A program made the position numbers and the translations under genes. From CAVSWN01 sp963770995 (GTDB lineage Bacteria; Acidobacteriota; Vicinamibacteria; Vicinamibacterales; CAVVIG01), in assembly GCA_963770995.1 (NCBI GenBank), contig CAVYRS010000001.1, positions 4,154,001 to 4,218,000 on the forward strand: a DNA stretch of 64,000 bases, in the 5' to 3' direction. This document shows, piece after piece, positions 36,462 to 47,152 of the stretch. Within the stretch, counting starts at the first letter, position 1, and each line of letters opens with the position of its first letter. The notes beneath the pieces were generated by a model that saw only the letters and a program-made list of their open reading frames with translations, was not told the DNA's origin and searched no databases.

Positions 36462-37244
36462 ATGCGAGTAGTGCGTAACGGACTCTGCGTGCTGATTGCT
36501 GCGCTGGCTCTGGCGTCTGGACGCGGGGCCGCCCAATCGCCGGCAACGCCGGTGCTCGTCGAGCTCTTCACATCCGAAGGCTGCAGGGATTGCCCGCCGG
36601 CCGACACCGTGCTCCAGAACCTCATCGACTCATCGCCGGTTTCGGGCGTTCAGGTGATCGGGCTCGGGCAGCACGTGGACTACTGGGATCGACTTGGATG
36701 GAAGGACCGCTTCTCGTCGGCCGCGCTGACCGATCGCCAGCGCGTCTACGCGGCGCGCTTCGCCACCGAGAGCATCTACACGCCGCAAATGGTCGTCGAC
36801 GGACGTTCGGAGTTCGTCGGCAGCGACTTCGGCGCCGCCCGCAAAGCGATCGAGCGAGCGCTGGCGCAGAAGCACGGCGTCGTGCGGATCGACGTCCAGC
36901 CGGGTTCGCCGAGCCGGCTGCCGGTGGCCATCGTCGTGCAGGGCTTGCCGGCCATGGATCGCGGCGACCGCGCTGATGTCCTCGTCGCCGTCACCGAAGA
37001 TCAATTGCGCTCGAGCGTCACCCGCGGCGAGAACAACGGCCGCCTCCTGCGGCACGCGGCCGTCGTGCGGTCGATGGCGACGATTGGTGAGGCCGCGCCG
37101 GACGGTGGGGAAGCCCGCGCCGAGATCCCGATTGCGTCCGACTGGCGGCGGGACAACCTCAAGATTGTGGCGTTCGTGCAGACGCGCAAGGCACGGACGG
37201 TCCTCGCGTCCGCGGCGGTACCGCTCAAGACCGTAACGCGGTGA
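36462..37244 (+). CDS. DUF1223 family secreted thioredoxin-fold protein
   Basis: 260 residues, ATG after GGGAG. Signal peptide about residues 1-23 (LIAALALASGRGAAQ). The DUF1223 core VLVELFTSEGCRDCPPADTV has a CxxC (CRDC) in a thioredoxin-like setting. It continues with GQHVDYWDRLGWKDRFSS and ESIYTPQMVVDGRSEFVGSD, all conserved in the family. It is likely a periplasmic redox or metal protein of unknown task. Its stop overlaps the GTG of the next gene (GTGA), so they are coupled. Confidence 0.9.
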   Translation: MRVVRNGLCVLIAALALASGRGAAQSPATPVLVELFTSEGCRDCPPADTVLQNLIDSSPVSGVQVIGLGQHVDYWDRLGWKDRFSSAALTDRQRVYAARFATESIYTPQMVVDGRSEFVGSDFGAARKAIERALAQKHGVVRIDVQPGSPSRLPVAIVVQGLPAMDRGDRADVLVAVTEDQLRSSVTRGENNGRLLRHAAVVRSMATIGEAAPDGGEARAEIPIASDWRRDNLKIVAFVQTRKARTVLASAAVPLKTVTR

Positions 37245-38554
37245 AGGAATACTCCTACTGGCGAGATCAGTCGCCGGTCACCAGTCACCAGTCCTCAGTC
37301 GGAAGTCCTCAGTCGGCAGTCGAGAGTCGCCAGTCCTCAATCGGATCACGCAGACGTGACGTCGTCATCGTCGGCGCGGGGTATACGGGCCTTTCAGCGG
37401 CGCGAACGTTGGCGCGTGCGGGTGCGGACGTGCTCGTGCTCGAACGCGAGCAGGTCGGGTCGGGCGCCAGTTCGCGCAACGCGGGGCAGGTGCTGACGGG
37501 TCTCAGGCTCGATCCCACCACACTCGTCCGGCGCTACGGAGCGATTCGCGCCCGGCAATTCTTCGAAGCGGCCGGCGCGTCTATCGCGCGACTCGAGACA
37601 CTGATCGCGGACGAAGGCATCGAGTGTCAGTACGAGCGCGTCGGCCACATTCACGCGGCGGCGACGCCGGCGCATTTCAAGGACCTTCGCGATCAGCAAA
37701 CGACCCTCGAGCAGGTTTTCGGACATCGCGTGTCGCTCGTCTCACGCGCGGAACAGAGGACCGAGCTGGGCAGCGACCTGTACCACGGGCTGCTTATCGA
37801 CGAGCGCAGTGGCGCGTTGAATCCCGTGCGCTACGTGCACGGACTCGCAGCCGCGGCCACGCGCGCAGGGGCAGCCCTGGCAGCTGGCGTCGCAGTCACG
37901 GACGTGCGGAGAGAATCAAGCCGCTGGACGGTTTCGACGTCGGCAGGCCCGATCGACGCCCGCGACGTGCTGTTCGCGACCAACGGCTACACCGATCGCG
38001 CGGCGCCGTTTCTGCAGCGGCGCTACGTCCCGATCGGCAGCTACATCGTCGTGACCGCACCCCTCTCAGCGGATCGTGCCGCGCCGCTCTTGCCGCGACG
38101 CCGGACCGCGTTTGACTCGAAGCATTTCCTGCACTATTTCAGGCTCACTCCTGATGGCCGCTTGCTGTTCGGCGGCCGCGCGGAATTCTCGCAGCCGACA
38201 CCGGAGACGACGCGACAGGCGGCGGGGATCCTGCGTCGCGATATGGAGCGCGTGTTCCCCCAGCTTGCCGGGATATCAATCGAGTATGCGTGGGGCGGCC
38301 TCGTGGCGTTTACGCGCGATCAGCTGCCGCATGCAGGTAAGCTGAACGGTCTGTACTATGCCGGCGGCTACTGCGGCCACGGCATCGCGATGGCAACGTT
38401 CCTGGGAGATGCCATCGCGCGCCGAATCGCGGGCGAGGCGATCGAGCATCCGCTCTTCGACGATCGCTTTCCGGTGATTCCGTTGTATTCGGGCAATCCC
38501 TGGTTTCTGCCGCTGGTCGGCGCTTACTACAAGGTGCAGGATTGGCTTCGGTAG
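37241..38554 (+). CDS. FAD-dependent amine/amino acid oxidase (PuuB/DadA type) with repeat-encoded N-terminus
   Basis: 437 residues from GTG (VKEYSYWRD, a common beginning in the gamma-glutamylputrescine oxidase group). Residues 10-38 are Ser/Gln-rich (SPVTSHQSSVGSPQS...) and come from a CAGTC repeat inserted in the gene. The FAD-binding RDVVIVGAGYTGLSAARTLA follows, then GSGASSRNAGQVLTG, and the C-terminal AWGGLVAFTRDQLPHAG with GYCGHGIAMATFLG. The family oxidises amines or N-methyl amino acids with oxygen. It overlaps the PLP decarboxylase by 13 bases, suggesting a joint amine pathway. Confidence 0.86.
   Translation: MKEYSYWRDQSPVTSHQSSVGSPQSAVESRQSSIGSRRRDVVIVGAGYTGLSAARTLARAGADVLVLEREQVGSGASSRNAGQVLTGLRLDPTTLVRRYGAIRARQFFEAAGASIARLETLIADEGIECQYERVGHIHAAATPAHFKDLRDQQTTLEQVFGHRVSLVSRAEQRTELGSDLYHGLLIDERSGALNPVRYVHGLAAAATRAGAALAAGVAVTDVRRESSRWTVSTSAGPIDARDVLFATNGYTDRAAPFLQRRYVPIGSYIVVTAPLSADRAAPLLPRRRTAFDSKHFLHYFRLTPDGRLLFGGRAEFSQPTPETTRQAAGILRRDMERVFPQLAGISIEYAWGGLVAFTRDQLPHAGKLNGLYYAGGYCGHGIAMATFLGDAIARRIAGEAIEHPLFDDRFPVIPLYSGNPWFLPLVGAYYKVQDWLR
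37265..37340. repeat. CAGTC/AGTCCTCAGTC direct repeat inside coding sequence
   Basis: Seven or so units of the type CAGTC with spacers (CACCAGTCACCAGTCCTCAG, GGAAGTCCTCAGTC, GGCAGTCGAGAGTCGCCAGT). It is translated in frame as the Ser/Gln-rich stretch of the flavoprotein N-terminus. No full complementary arm, unlike the other families. Confidence 0.85.
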
Positions 38555-39966
38555 ATCTCGAATTCACCACAGACCAGATGCGCGCGATGGCCGACGCGGT
38601 TGTCGCGCGGTGCATCGATCACATCGCGACGCTGCCCGCGCAGCGTTCTTGTGGCGACGTGGATATGGCTCGCGTCGGGGAACTCTGTCGCTCGATGAAG
38701 GAGGCCGCGCCGGAGCGCGGCACGGCCCTCGAGCCGTTGCTCGACCGGTTGTTCGCTGAATGGATCCCGCGGTCGTTCACGGCTGCGGGTCCTGGCTACC
38801 TCGCCTTCATCCCGGGTGGCGGCATCTTTCCGGCGGCGCTCGCGGATTTCATCGCCGATTCCGTCAACCGGTTCACCGGGGTCTGGCAGGCCGCGCCTGC
38901 CCTGCTACAGCTCGAAGCCAACGCCCTCGACTGGCTACGAGACTGGATGGCGTTTCCGCCCGAGACCCGCGGGTTGTTCACGACGGGCGGGTCGATGGCC
39001 ACGTTCAACGCGATCGTCTGCGCGCGCGAACGGTACCTCGGGCCGGAGATTCGTCGAGGCGTGTTGTACACGTCCGATCAGGCGCATCACTCGGTGCTCA
39101 AGTCCGCGAAGCTGGCCGGCATCATGCCCGATCGCGTGCGCGCCATCGTCACCGACGAGCGGTACCGACTGCGCATGGACGCGCTCCGCTCGGCCGTCGC
39201 CGACGATCGCCGCGCCGGCCTGACACCCTTCGCCGTCGTCTCGAGCGCCGGCACGACCAACACCGGCGCGATCGATCCGCTGGATGCCATCGCGGACCTC
39301 TGCGCGACGGAGCAGATGTGGCACCACGTCGACGGCGCCTATGGCGCGTTTTTCTACCTGTGCGACGAGCTGCGCCCTGCGTTGCGCGGCCTTCCGCGCG
39401 CCGATTCGCTGACACTCGATCCGCACAAAGGCATGTTCCTTCCGTATGGAACCGGAGCGCTGCTCGTGCGCGACGGCGCGGCGCTGCGCGCGGCGCACGA
39501 AGCCACCGCGGCGTACCTGCCGGCGATGCCGCATCCCGAGGAATTCTACGATCCGAGCCAGCACGGTCCCGAGCTGTCTCGGGGGTTTCCGGGTCTGCGC
39601 GTCTGGCTGTCGGTAAAGCTGTTCGGCGCGGCTGCGTTTCGAGCGGCGCTCGCGGAAAAGCGCGCGCTGACGCTCGACGCCGCGCGCCGGGTCGCTGCGC
39701 TTCCGGGCATCGTGATGGACGCGGAACCCGAGCTCACGCTTTTCGCCTTTCACCTGACGCGTCCCGGCGCGTCGCTGGCCGACGAAGATGCGATGACGCG
39801 GTCGCTGATGGAACGGACCACCGCGCGCGGGCGCACGATGGTCACCGGCGCGGTCGCGCATGGACGGTATCTGGGCCGCGTGTGTGTGCTCAGTTTCCGC
39901 ACGCATCAGGAACGGATCGACGCGCTCGTCGACGACTTCGCGGCCGTCATCGGCGAGCTGCGCTGA
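38542..39966 (+). CDS. PLP-dependent group II (aromatic/acidic amino acid) decarboxylase
   Basis: 474 residues from TTG, overlapping the previous gene. Family features: FIPGGGIFPAALADFIADSVN, GLFTTGGSMATFNAIVCARER, VVSSAGTTNTGAIDPL, the cofactor aspartate in HHVDGAYGAFF, and the PLP lysine in TLDPHKGMFLPYGTGALLV. It is closest in layout to aromatic-L-amino-acid or 2,4-diaminobutyrate type decarboxylases; the substrate is not clear. With the neighbouring flavoprotein it may form and oxidise an amine. It is convergent with the MetR-like regulator, with a double hairpin between. Confidence 0.88.
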   Translation: MASVDLEFTTDQMRAMADAVVARCIDHIATLPAQRSCGDVDMARVGELCRSMKEAAPERGTALEPLLDRLFAEWIPRSFTAAGPGYLAFIPGGGIFPAALADFIADSVNRFTGVWQAAPALLQLEANALDWLRDWMAFPPETRGLFTTGGSMATFNAIVCARERYLGPEIRRGVLYTSDQAHHSVLKSAKLAGIMPDRVRAIVTDERYRLRMDALRSAVADDRRAGLTPFAVVSSAGTTNTGAIDPLDAIADLCATEQMWHHVDGAYGAFFYLCDELRPALRGLPRADSLTLDPHKGMFLPYGTGALLVRDGAALRAAHEATAAYLPAMPHPEEFYDPSQHGPELSRGFPGLRVWLSVKLFGAAAFRAALAEKRALTLDAARRVAALPGIVMDAEPELTLFAFHLTRPGASLADEDAMTRSLMERTTARGRTMVTGAVAHGRYLGRVCVLSFRTHQERIDALVDDFAAVIGELR

Positions 39967-39980
39967 ACCGTTTGGTGTAG

Positions 39981-40032
39981 CGCGGGGCTTTTGTATAGCC
40001 CCGCGGGACCGATGCGGCCCTGAAATGGCCGC
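39981..40032. terminator. Double hairpin between convergent genes
   Basis: Stem one: CGCGGGGC and GCCCCGCG (8 bp) around a TTTTGTATA loop at 39981-40005. Stem two: GCGGCC and GGCCGC around CTGAAAT at 40014-40032. No U-tract follows either stem, so it is a candidate bidirectional terminator, not a classical one. Confidence 0.55.
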
Positions 40033-40042
40033 GCTCCGAAAA

Positions 40043-40957
40043 TCAGGCGCGTCGAGCGCTGTCTGACTCAGCGGGGGCGTTCTTCGCGAGGAGATCGATG
40101 AACTCGCGGATGTAGTCCGTTTTCGCCAGATCCTTCGGCATCGCGGCGCTCCACCGGCGATGGATCCCGCGCGCCGTGAAGCGACGCGCGACGAGCGCGC
40201 CCGACGCCAGCAGCGGCCGCACCGCCCAGCGCGCGATGACGCTGACGCCGAGCCCGGCCTTCACCAGCTCGGTGATCGCTTCCGTGAGCATCACTTCTTC
40301 GACCCGGCCCGGCACTGCGCCGGCGGGCAGCAGCACTTCATTGAGAACGCTGCTTTCCTCGCGGGGCGGATAGACGAGCAGCGTCTCGCCGTGCATGTCG
40401 GCCGGCCGCACGTGCGCCCGCCGCGCGAAGGGGTGCGACGGCGCGGCAATCACGACCAGTTCGTCCTCGAAGACCGGCGTGACGACGATCCGGCGATCCC
40501 GCACCGGCGAGCTCACGAGCGCGAGGTCGATGCGTCCGGCCAGCAGTACCTCGATCGGCCGTCGCGTGGCTTCGACGTCGATGCGCACCTCGACGCGCGG
40601 AAAACGGCGCCGGTAGCGCGTCAACAGGGCCGGCAGCCAGTGATAACAGGTGTAGCACTCGGTCGTGAGCCGCAATAGTCCGGCGCGGTCGCGACCCATC
40701 TCGCGAATGTCTCGTTCGGTCCGCTCCAGCCGATCGAGGACGTCGCGCGCCGAGGCCAGCAGCCGCTCGCCCGCCGGCGTGAGCACGAGCCGCTTGCCGA
40801 CGCGCAGGAACAGCGCCGCGCCCAGGCGCGACTCGATGTCGCGGAGCTGGTGGCTGAGCGCCGACTGCGTGAGATGCAGCCGATCGCCGGCGCGCGTGAG
40901 GCTGCCGACATCGGCCACGGCGGCGACCAGCTTCAGGTGCCGGACCTCGAGATCCAT
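40043..40957 (-). CDS. LysR-type regulator, MetR-like
   Basis: 304 residues from the ATG of MDLEVRHLKLVAAVADVGSL; an ATG 18 bases earlier gives MNYHHV first. Helix-turn-helix: GSLTRAGDRLHLTQSALSHQ. The effector domain starts RLTTECYTCYHWLPALL, a stretch close to the homocysteine-binding region of MetR. A MetR-type site (TGAA-N5-TTCT) lies upstream. MetR proteins control methionine synthesis genes such as metE/metH; none is in this window, so the targets are elsewhere or differ. It is divergent from an HExxH protein gene. Confidence 0.87.
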   Translation of the reverse strand: MDLEVRHLKLVAAVADVGSLTRAGDRLHLTQSALSHQLRDIESRLGAALFLRVGKRLVLTPAGERLLASARDVLDRLERTERDIREMGRDRAGLLRLTTECYTCYHWLPALLTRYRRRFPRVEVRIDVEATRRPIEVLLAGRIDLALVSSPVRDRRIVVTPVFEDELVVIAAPSHPFARRAHVRPADMHGETLLVYPPREESSVLNEVLLPAGAVPGRVEEVMLTEAITELVKAGLGVSVIARWAVRPLLASGALVARRFTARGIHRRWSAAMPKDLAKTDYIREFIDLLAKNAPAESDSARRA

Positions 40958-40992
40958 CACATGATGGTAGTTCATCGTTCGGATGACGACAA

Positions 40993-41005
40993 AGAATTTC
41001 CTTCA
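40993..41005. promoter_or_regulatory. MetR-type operator candidate
   Basis: Complement reads TGAAGGAAATTCT, i.e. TGAA-N5-TTCT, one mismatch from the TGAA-N5-TTCA binding site of MetR. It is 36 bases from the regulator's start and 28 from the divergent gene, the usual place for LysR-type autoregulation. Confidence 0.45.
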
Positions 41006-41020
41006 TGATTCGCGGCTGCC

Positions 41021-41026
41021 TACGAT
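41021..41026 (+). promoter_or_regulatory. TACGAT -10 box six bases before start codon
   Basis: TACGAT, then GGCCGT, then ATG. No ribosome site. Consistent with leaderless transcription. Confidence 0.4.
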
Positions 41027-41032
41027 GGCCGT

Positions 41033-41581
41033 ATGTCGATGCCATCCCTTGTCGCGGCGCTGTCGCTCGTCGTCTCACCCGTGCACGTGACGCTCGTCTT
41101 CCAGGGTCACCGGGGGGCTCTGGCCCTCGAACGCCACGCCGTGGCCGAAGCCGCAGCCATCTGGGCGCCCTACGCCGTCGTCGTAACCAACGCTCAGCCG
41201 GCGTGCGTTGGTCAGCATCACGACGTGCGGCTCGCGGTCGTGATGAGCACGGCGCCCGAACCCGGCGAGGCGGCCTGGCAGATGCCGCTCGGCGCCGTGG
41301 ACTTCGACGCGGCCGGCACGCCCGGTCGCGTGGTCACCGTGTTCGTCGATCGGCTGGTCCGGATGCTCGAAGGTGCGCACCTGTGGGACCTCCGCGCATC
41401 GAGTTGGCCTACGGCGATACGTGAGCAGGTCGTCGGGCGGGCGGTCGGGCGGGTCATCGCTCACGAGATCGGTCACGTGCTGCTGCGGTCGAAAGGTCAT
41501 ACAGAGCGTGGCTTGATGCGCGCCGTGCAGCGAGCGGACGAACTGGTCGATCCGGAGCGGACGCGCTATAGCCTCCGTTGA
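41033..41581 (+). CDS. HExxH zinc-protease-like protein
   Basis: 182 residues. The first 20 residues are hydrophobic (LVAALSLVVSPVHVTLVF) and may be a signal or anchor. AHEIGHVLLRSKGHTERGLM near residue 143 contains HExxH followed by a possible third ligand (His in KGH), so a zinc metalloprotease site of metzincin-like spacing is likely. No specific family recognised. It is divergent from the MetR-like regulator and could be under its control. Confidence 0.68.
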   Translation: MSMPSLVAALSLVVSPVHVTLVFQGHRGALALERHAVAEAAAIWAPYAVVVTNAQPACVGQHHDVRLAVVMSTAPEPGEAAWQMPLGAVDFDAAGTPGRVVTVFVDRLVRMLEGAHLWDLRASSWPTAIREQVVGRAVGRVIAHEIGHVLLRSKGHTERGLMRAVQRADELVDPERTRYSLR

Positions 41582-41595
41582 ATACTGTCACTGAT

Positions 41596-41667
41596 CGCAG
41601 GGCTGAAGCCCTGCGCCACGTACTGAAATCGTAGAGTGTGGCGCAGGACTCTAGAACTAGTCCTGCG
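41596..41667. repeat. Twin hairpins of the CGCAGGGCT/AGCCCTGCG type
   Basis: Hairpin one: CGCAGGGCT-GA-AGCCCTGCG. Hairpin two: CGCAGGACT-CTAGAACT-AGTCCTGCG. Outer sequence CGCCAC...GTGGCG pairs them into a larger dyad. Lies just before the -10 box of the RNB gene. Confidence 0.85.
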
Positions 41668-41682
41668 AGTGCAGCGCCCGGA

Positions 41683-41688
41683 TATGAT
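41683..41688 (+). promoter_or_regulatory. TATGAT -10 box seven bases before start codon
   Basis: TATGAT, CCCTACG, then the ATG at 41696. The box overlaps the upstream ATG at 41684, which argues that the 41696 ATG is the true start of a leaderless mRNA. Confidence 0.5.
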
Positions 41689-41695
41689 CCCTACG

Positions 41696-43165
41696 ATGTC
41701 GACCGGCCGATCCGATCGCGCGCGGCTCCGCGCGATTGCCTTTGCCGCCATGCGGCAGCGCGGCCTCGATCCGGACTTCTCTCCCGCGGCCCTCGCGGAA
41801 GTGCGCGCCCTCGCCGGTCCGCCCGACGCCGATGGCGAGCCGACGCGCGATCTGCGGTCGCTGCTCTGGTGCTCGATCGACAACGACGACTCGCGCGATC
41901 TCGATCAGCTCTCGGTAGCCGCGCCGGCAGGCGGCGACGCGGTGAAGGTCATGGTCGCGATCGCCGACGTCGATGCCGCCGTGCCAAGGGGTTCGACGGT
42001 CGATGACCACGCCGCGCTCAACACGACCTCCGTCTACACCCCGGCGATCGTCTTTCCGATGCTGCCCGAACGCCTGTCCACCGACTTGACGTCGCTGAAC
42101 GATCGCGAGGATCGCCTCGCCGTCGTCATCGAGTTCGACGTCTCGCGGGCGGGCGAGTTGTCGAGCCCCGGTGTCCACCGGGCCCGTGTGCGCAACCACG
42201 CGAAGCTCGCTTACAACGCGGTCGGCGCCTGGCTGGCGGGCGACGGCGCGCTGCCGCCTGCGGCGGCGGCGGTGCCCGGTCTCGCCGCCCTGCTGAAGAT
42301 GCAGGACGAGGTGGCCCAGGGGCTCAACCGCGTGCGGCACGAGCGTGGCGCGCTCGAGTTCGAGACCATCGAGGTGCGCCATGCATTCGATGGCGACTCG
42401 CTGCGTGAGCTCCGACCCGACAAGCCGAATCGCGCGCGGTCGCTGATCGAGAACCTGATGATTGCGGCCAACGGCGTGACGGCTGGATTCCTCGATCGCG
42501 AAGGCTATCTGTCGCTGCGCCGGGTCGTCCACTCGCCGGAACGGTGGGATCGCATCCGCGCGCTTGCGGAGATGGAGGGTGAGACGCTCCCGGAGGTCGC
42601 GGATTCGAAGGCGCTCGCCGAATTCCTGGCCCGCCGGCGGAGCGCGGCGCCGGATACGTTCCCCGACCTGTCGCGCACGGTCATCAAACTGCTTGGCTCT
42701 GGCGAATACGTTGTCGATCCGCCAGGCGTGGAGCCGCCCGGGCATTTCGGGCTCGCCGTCCGCGACTACACGCACTCGACGGCGCCGAACCGCCGCTTTC
42801 CCGATCTCATCACCCAGCGGCTGGTGAAGGCCGCGCTCGCCCGCCGCGAATCGCCGTACTCGATCGACGAACTCGAGCACCTCGCGAGTCACTGCACGAT
42901 TCAGGAGGATGCGGCCAACAAAGTGGAGCGGCAGGTTCGAAAGTCGGCCGCCGCCCTCGTCGTGCAGTCGCGCCTCGGCGAGGTGTTCGACGCGGTCGTC
43001 ACGGGTTCGTCGAACAAAGGCACCTGGGCGCGCGTCAGAACGCCACCGATCGAAGGAAAGCTGGTGCGGGGCGGCGGTGGACTCGACGTCGGCGACCACG
43101 TGCGCGTGCGTCTGGTGGACGTGGACGTCGAGCGCGGATATATCGACTTTCACAGGGCGGGATAG
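41696..43165 (+). CDS. RNB-domain exoribonuclease (RNase II/R family)
   Basis: 489 residues. The catalytic aspartate cluster CSIDNDDSRDLDQLSVA is at about residues 59-75, at the start of the RNB domain. Later blocks fit the family: VYTPAIVFPMLPERLSTDLT, RSLIENLMIAANGVTAGFL and RDYTHSTAPNRRFPDLITQR. A short S1-like end GKLVRGGGGLDVGDHVRVRL is present. The N-terminal cold-shock domains of RNase II/R are missing, so it is a compact form. It would degrade single-stranded RNA 3' to 5' in the cytoplasm. Confidence 0.92.
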   Translation: MSTGRSDRARLRAIAFAAMRQRGLDPDFSPAALAEVRALAGPPDADGEPTRDLRSLLWCSIDNDDSRDLDQLSVAAPAGGDAVKVMVAIADVDAAVPRGSTVDDHAALNTTSVYTPAIVFPMLPERLSTDLTSLNDREDRLAVVIEFDVSRAGELSSPGVHRARVRNHAKLAYNAVGAWLAGDGALPPAAAAVPGLAALLKMQDEVAQGLNRVRHERGALEFETIEVRHAFDGDSLRELRPDKPNRARSLIENLMIAANGVTAGFLDREGYLSLRRVVHSPERWDRIRALAEMEGETLPEVADSKALAEFLARRRSAAPDTFPDLSRTVIKLLGSGEYVVDPPGVEPPGHFGLAVRDYTHSTAPNRRFPDLITQRLVKAALARRESPYSIDELEHLASHCTIQEDAANKVERQVRKSAAALVVQSRLGEVFDAVVTGSSNKGTWARVRTPPIEGKLVRGGGGLDVGDHVRVRLVDVDVERGYIDFHRAG

Positions 43166-43188
43166 GCTGGAGGGGCAGCCCTTCCTGC

Positions 43189-45852
<2,664 letters not shown>

Positions 45853-45857
45853 TAGTG

Positions 45858-46185
45858 CTACCCCTCGTCGAGCACGAGGTTGACGGCGGACGTGATGCGC
45901 GCCCACTGCCGTTTTTCTGACGCGAGCTGCCGGCGGCCGGCCGCGGTGAGCGCGTCACGATTTCACGCGGCGGCCTTCGTCGTTGGCCGTCCACTCGCCC
46001 GCGATGAATCCCCACTGCTCGAGGCGATGGAGGGCGGGGAAGAGCGAGCCGGGCTTGACGCTGAACGTGCCGCGCGTGAGCTGCTCGATGCGGTCGGCGA
46101 CGAGCAGACCGTGCCGCGACCCGGACTCGAGCGTCTTGAGGATCAGGAGATCGAGCGTGCCCTTGAGGAGCTCGGTGCGCGGCAT
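45858..46185 (-). CDS. PadR-family transcriptional regulator, one 1-base insertion
   Basis: About 108 residues after repair. Winged helix MPRTELLKGTLDLLILKTLE, SRHGLLVADRIEQLTRGTFS and VKPGSLFPALHRLEQWGFI. An in-frame stop after EGRRVKS would cut it to 76 residues. Dropping one base near 45954-45956 gives SYALTAAGRRQLASEKRQW and LVLDEG, the normal C-terminal helix. PadR regulators paired with ADOP permeases usually repress them. A near-consensus promoter with a palindromic operator lies upstream. Confidence 0.88.
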
Positions 46186-46193
46186 GACGGTTC

Positions 46194-46222
46194 AATATAG
46201 ATGTTCGATATCGAACCGTCAA
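46194..46222 (-). promoter_or_regulatory. PadR-ADOP promoter with palindromic operator
   Basis: On the complement: TTGACG (-35), 17-base spacer, TATATT (-10), then eight bases to the ATG. The spacer is almost filled by the perfect 14-base palindrome GTTCGATATCGAAC (46203-46216), so a bound repressor would block RNA polymerase directly. The short distance to ATG predicts a leaderless mRNA. Confidence 0.75.
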
Positions 46223-46238
46223 GCCGGCGCAGAATGGG

Positions 46239-47081
46239 TCAGCCCCGCCCGCCGGCCCGTTTCTTCGGTGGGGCCATCGCGGATACAGCTGAGGGTTTCT
46301 TCTTGGCGCTGATCGTGTCGAGGCTCTTGCGCAGCGCGTCCATCAGGTTGACCACCTTCGGCGGCGCCTCGATCTCCGGCGTCACGACCTCGCGCCCTTC
46401 GATCTTCGCGTCGATGATCTCGCGCAGGCCGACCTGGTAGTCGTCCTTGTAGGACGTGAAGTCGATGTCGCCCTCGAACGTGCCGATCACCTGGCGCGCG
46501 AGCTTCACCTCGTCGGGCTTCACCGTCGCCGGCATGTCGTCGAGTTCGTCGATGTTCTCCATGCTGCGGATCTCGTTCGCGTGCCGCAGCGTGTACATGA
46601 CCAGACCTTTCTCTCGCGGCTGGACCTTGACGAGGTATTCGCGGCCATAGAGCGCGACCTTGCCGATGCCGGCCTTGCCCTGCATCCCTTCGCGAATCAC
46701 CGCGAAGGCCTCGCGCGCGACCGGCCCGTCCGGCGCGAGGTAGTACGGCCGCTCGAGATAGATCGGATCGATCGCCGTGTCGTCGGTGAACTTCTCGAGG
46801 TTGATCACCCTCGTCGACTCGACGCGCACCTTCTCGATGTCTTCGTCGTCGACGACGACGTATCGCCCCTTCTCGAACTCGTAGCCCTTGACGATGTCGG
46901 TGTTCGGCACTTCGCGCTCGCAGTGGGGACACCAGCGCTTCTGCTGGATGCGCGTCTGACACTCGGCGTGCAGCTGATTGAAGCTGAGCGTCGCGCCGGC
47001 GTCGGTCGCCGGAAACACCTTCACCGGAATGTTCACGAGGCTGATCTTGAGATATCCCTTCCAGGTCGGTCGCGCGGGCAT
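46239..47081 (-). CDS. ku: DNA end-binding protein Ku
   Basis: 280 residues of the bacterial Ku family. N-terminus RPTWKGYLKISLVNIPVKVF, then CQTRIQQKRWCPHCEREVPN, the core EFEKGRYVVVDDEDIEKVRV and the ring segment EVKLARQVIGTFEGDIDFTS. The C-terminus is a basic tail (ISAKKKPSAVSAMAPPKKRA). It binds broken DNA ends in non-homologous end joining together with ligase LigD. No ligD is in the window. It stands alone between the PadR promoter and the three-paralogue operon. Confidence 0.96.
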   Translation of the reverse strand: MPARPTWKGYLKISLVNIPVKVFPATDAGATLSFNQLHAECQTRIQQKRWCPHCEREVPNTDIVKGYEFEKGRYVVVDDEDIEKVRVESTRVINLEKFTDDTAIDPIYLERPYYLAPDGPVAREAFAVIREGMQGKAGIGKVALYGREYLVKVQPREKGLVMYTLRHANEIRSMENIDELDDMPATVKPDEVKLARQVIGTFEGDIDFTSYKDDYQVGLREIIDAKIEGREVVTPEIEAPPKVVNLMDALRKSLDTISAKKKPSAVSAMAPPKKRAGGRG

Positions 47082-47152
47082 GGAAACTCCTGTAAACAGC
47101 TGACCATACTACAGCCGGTGAGGGTCCGGCATCGGTCGGACACCCAGCCGCG

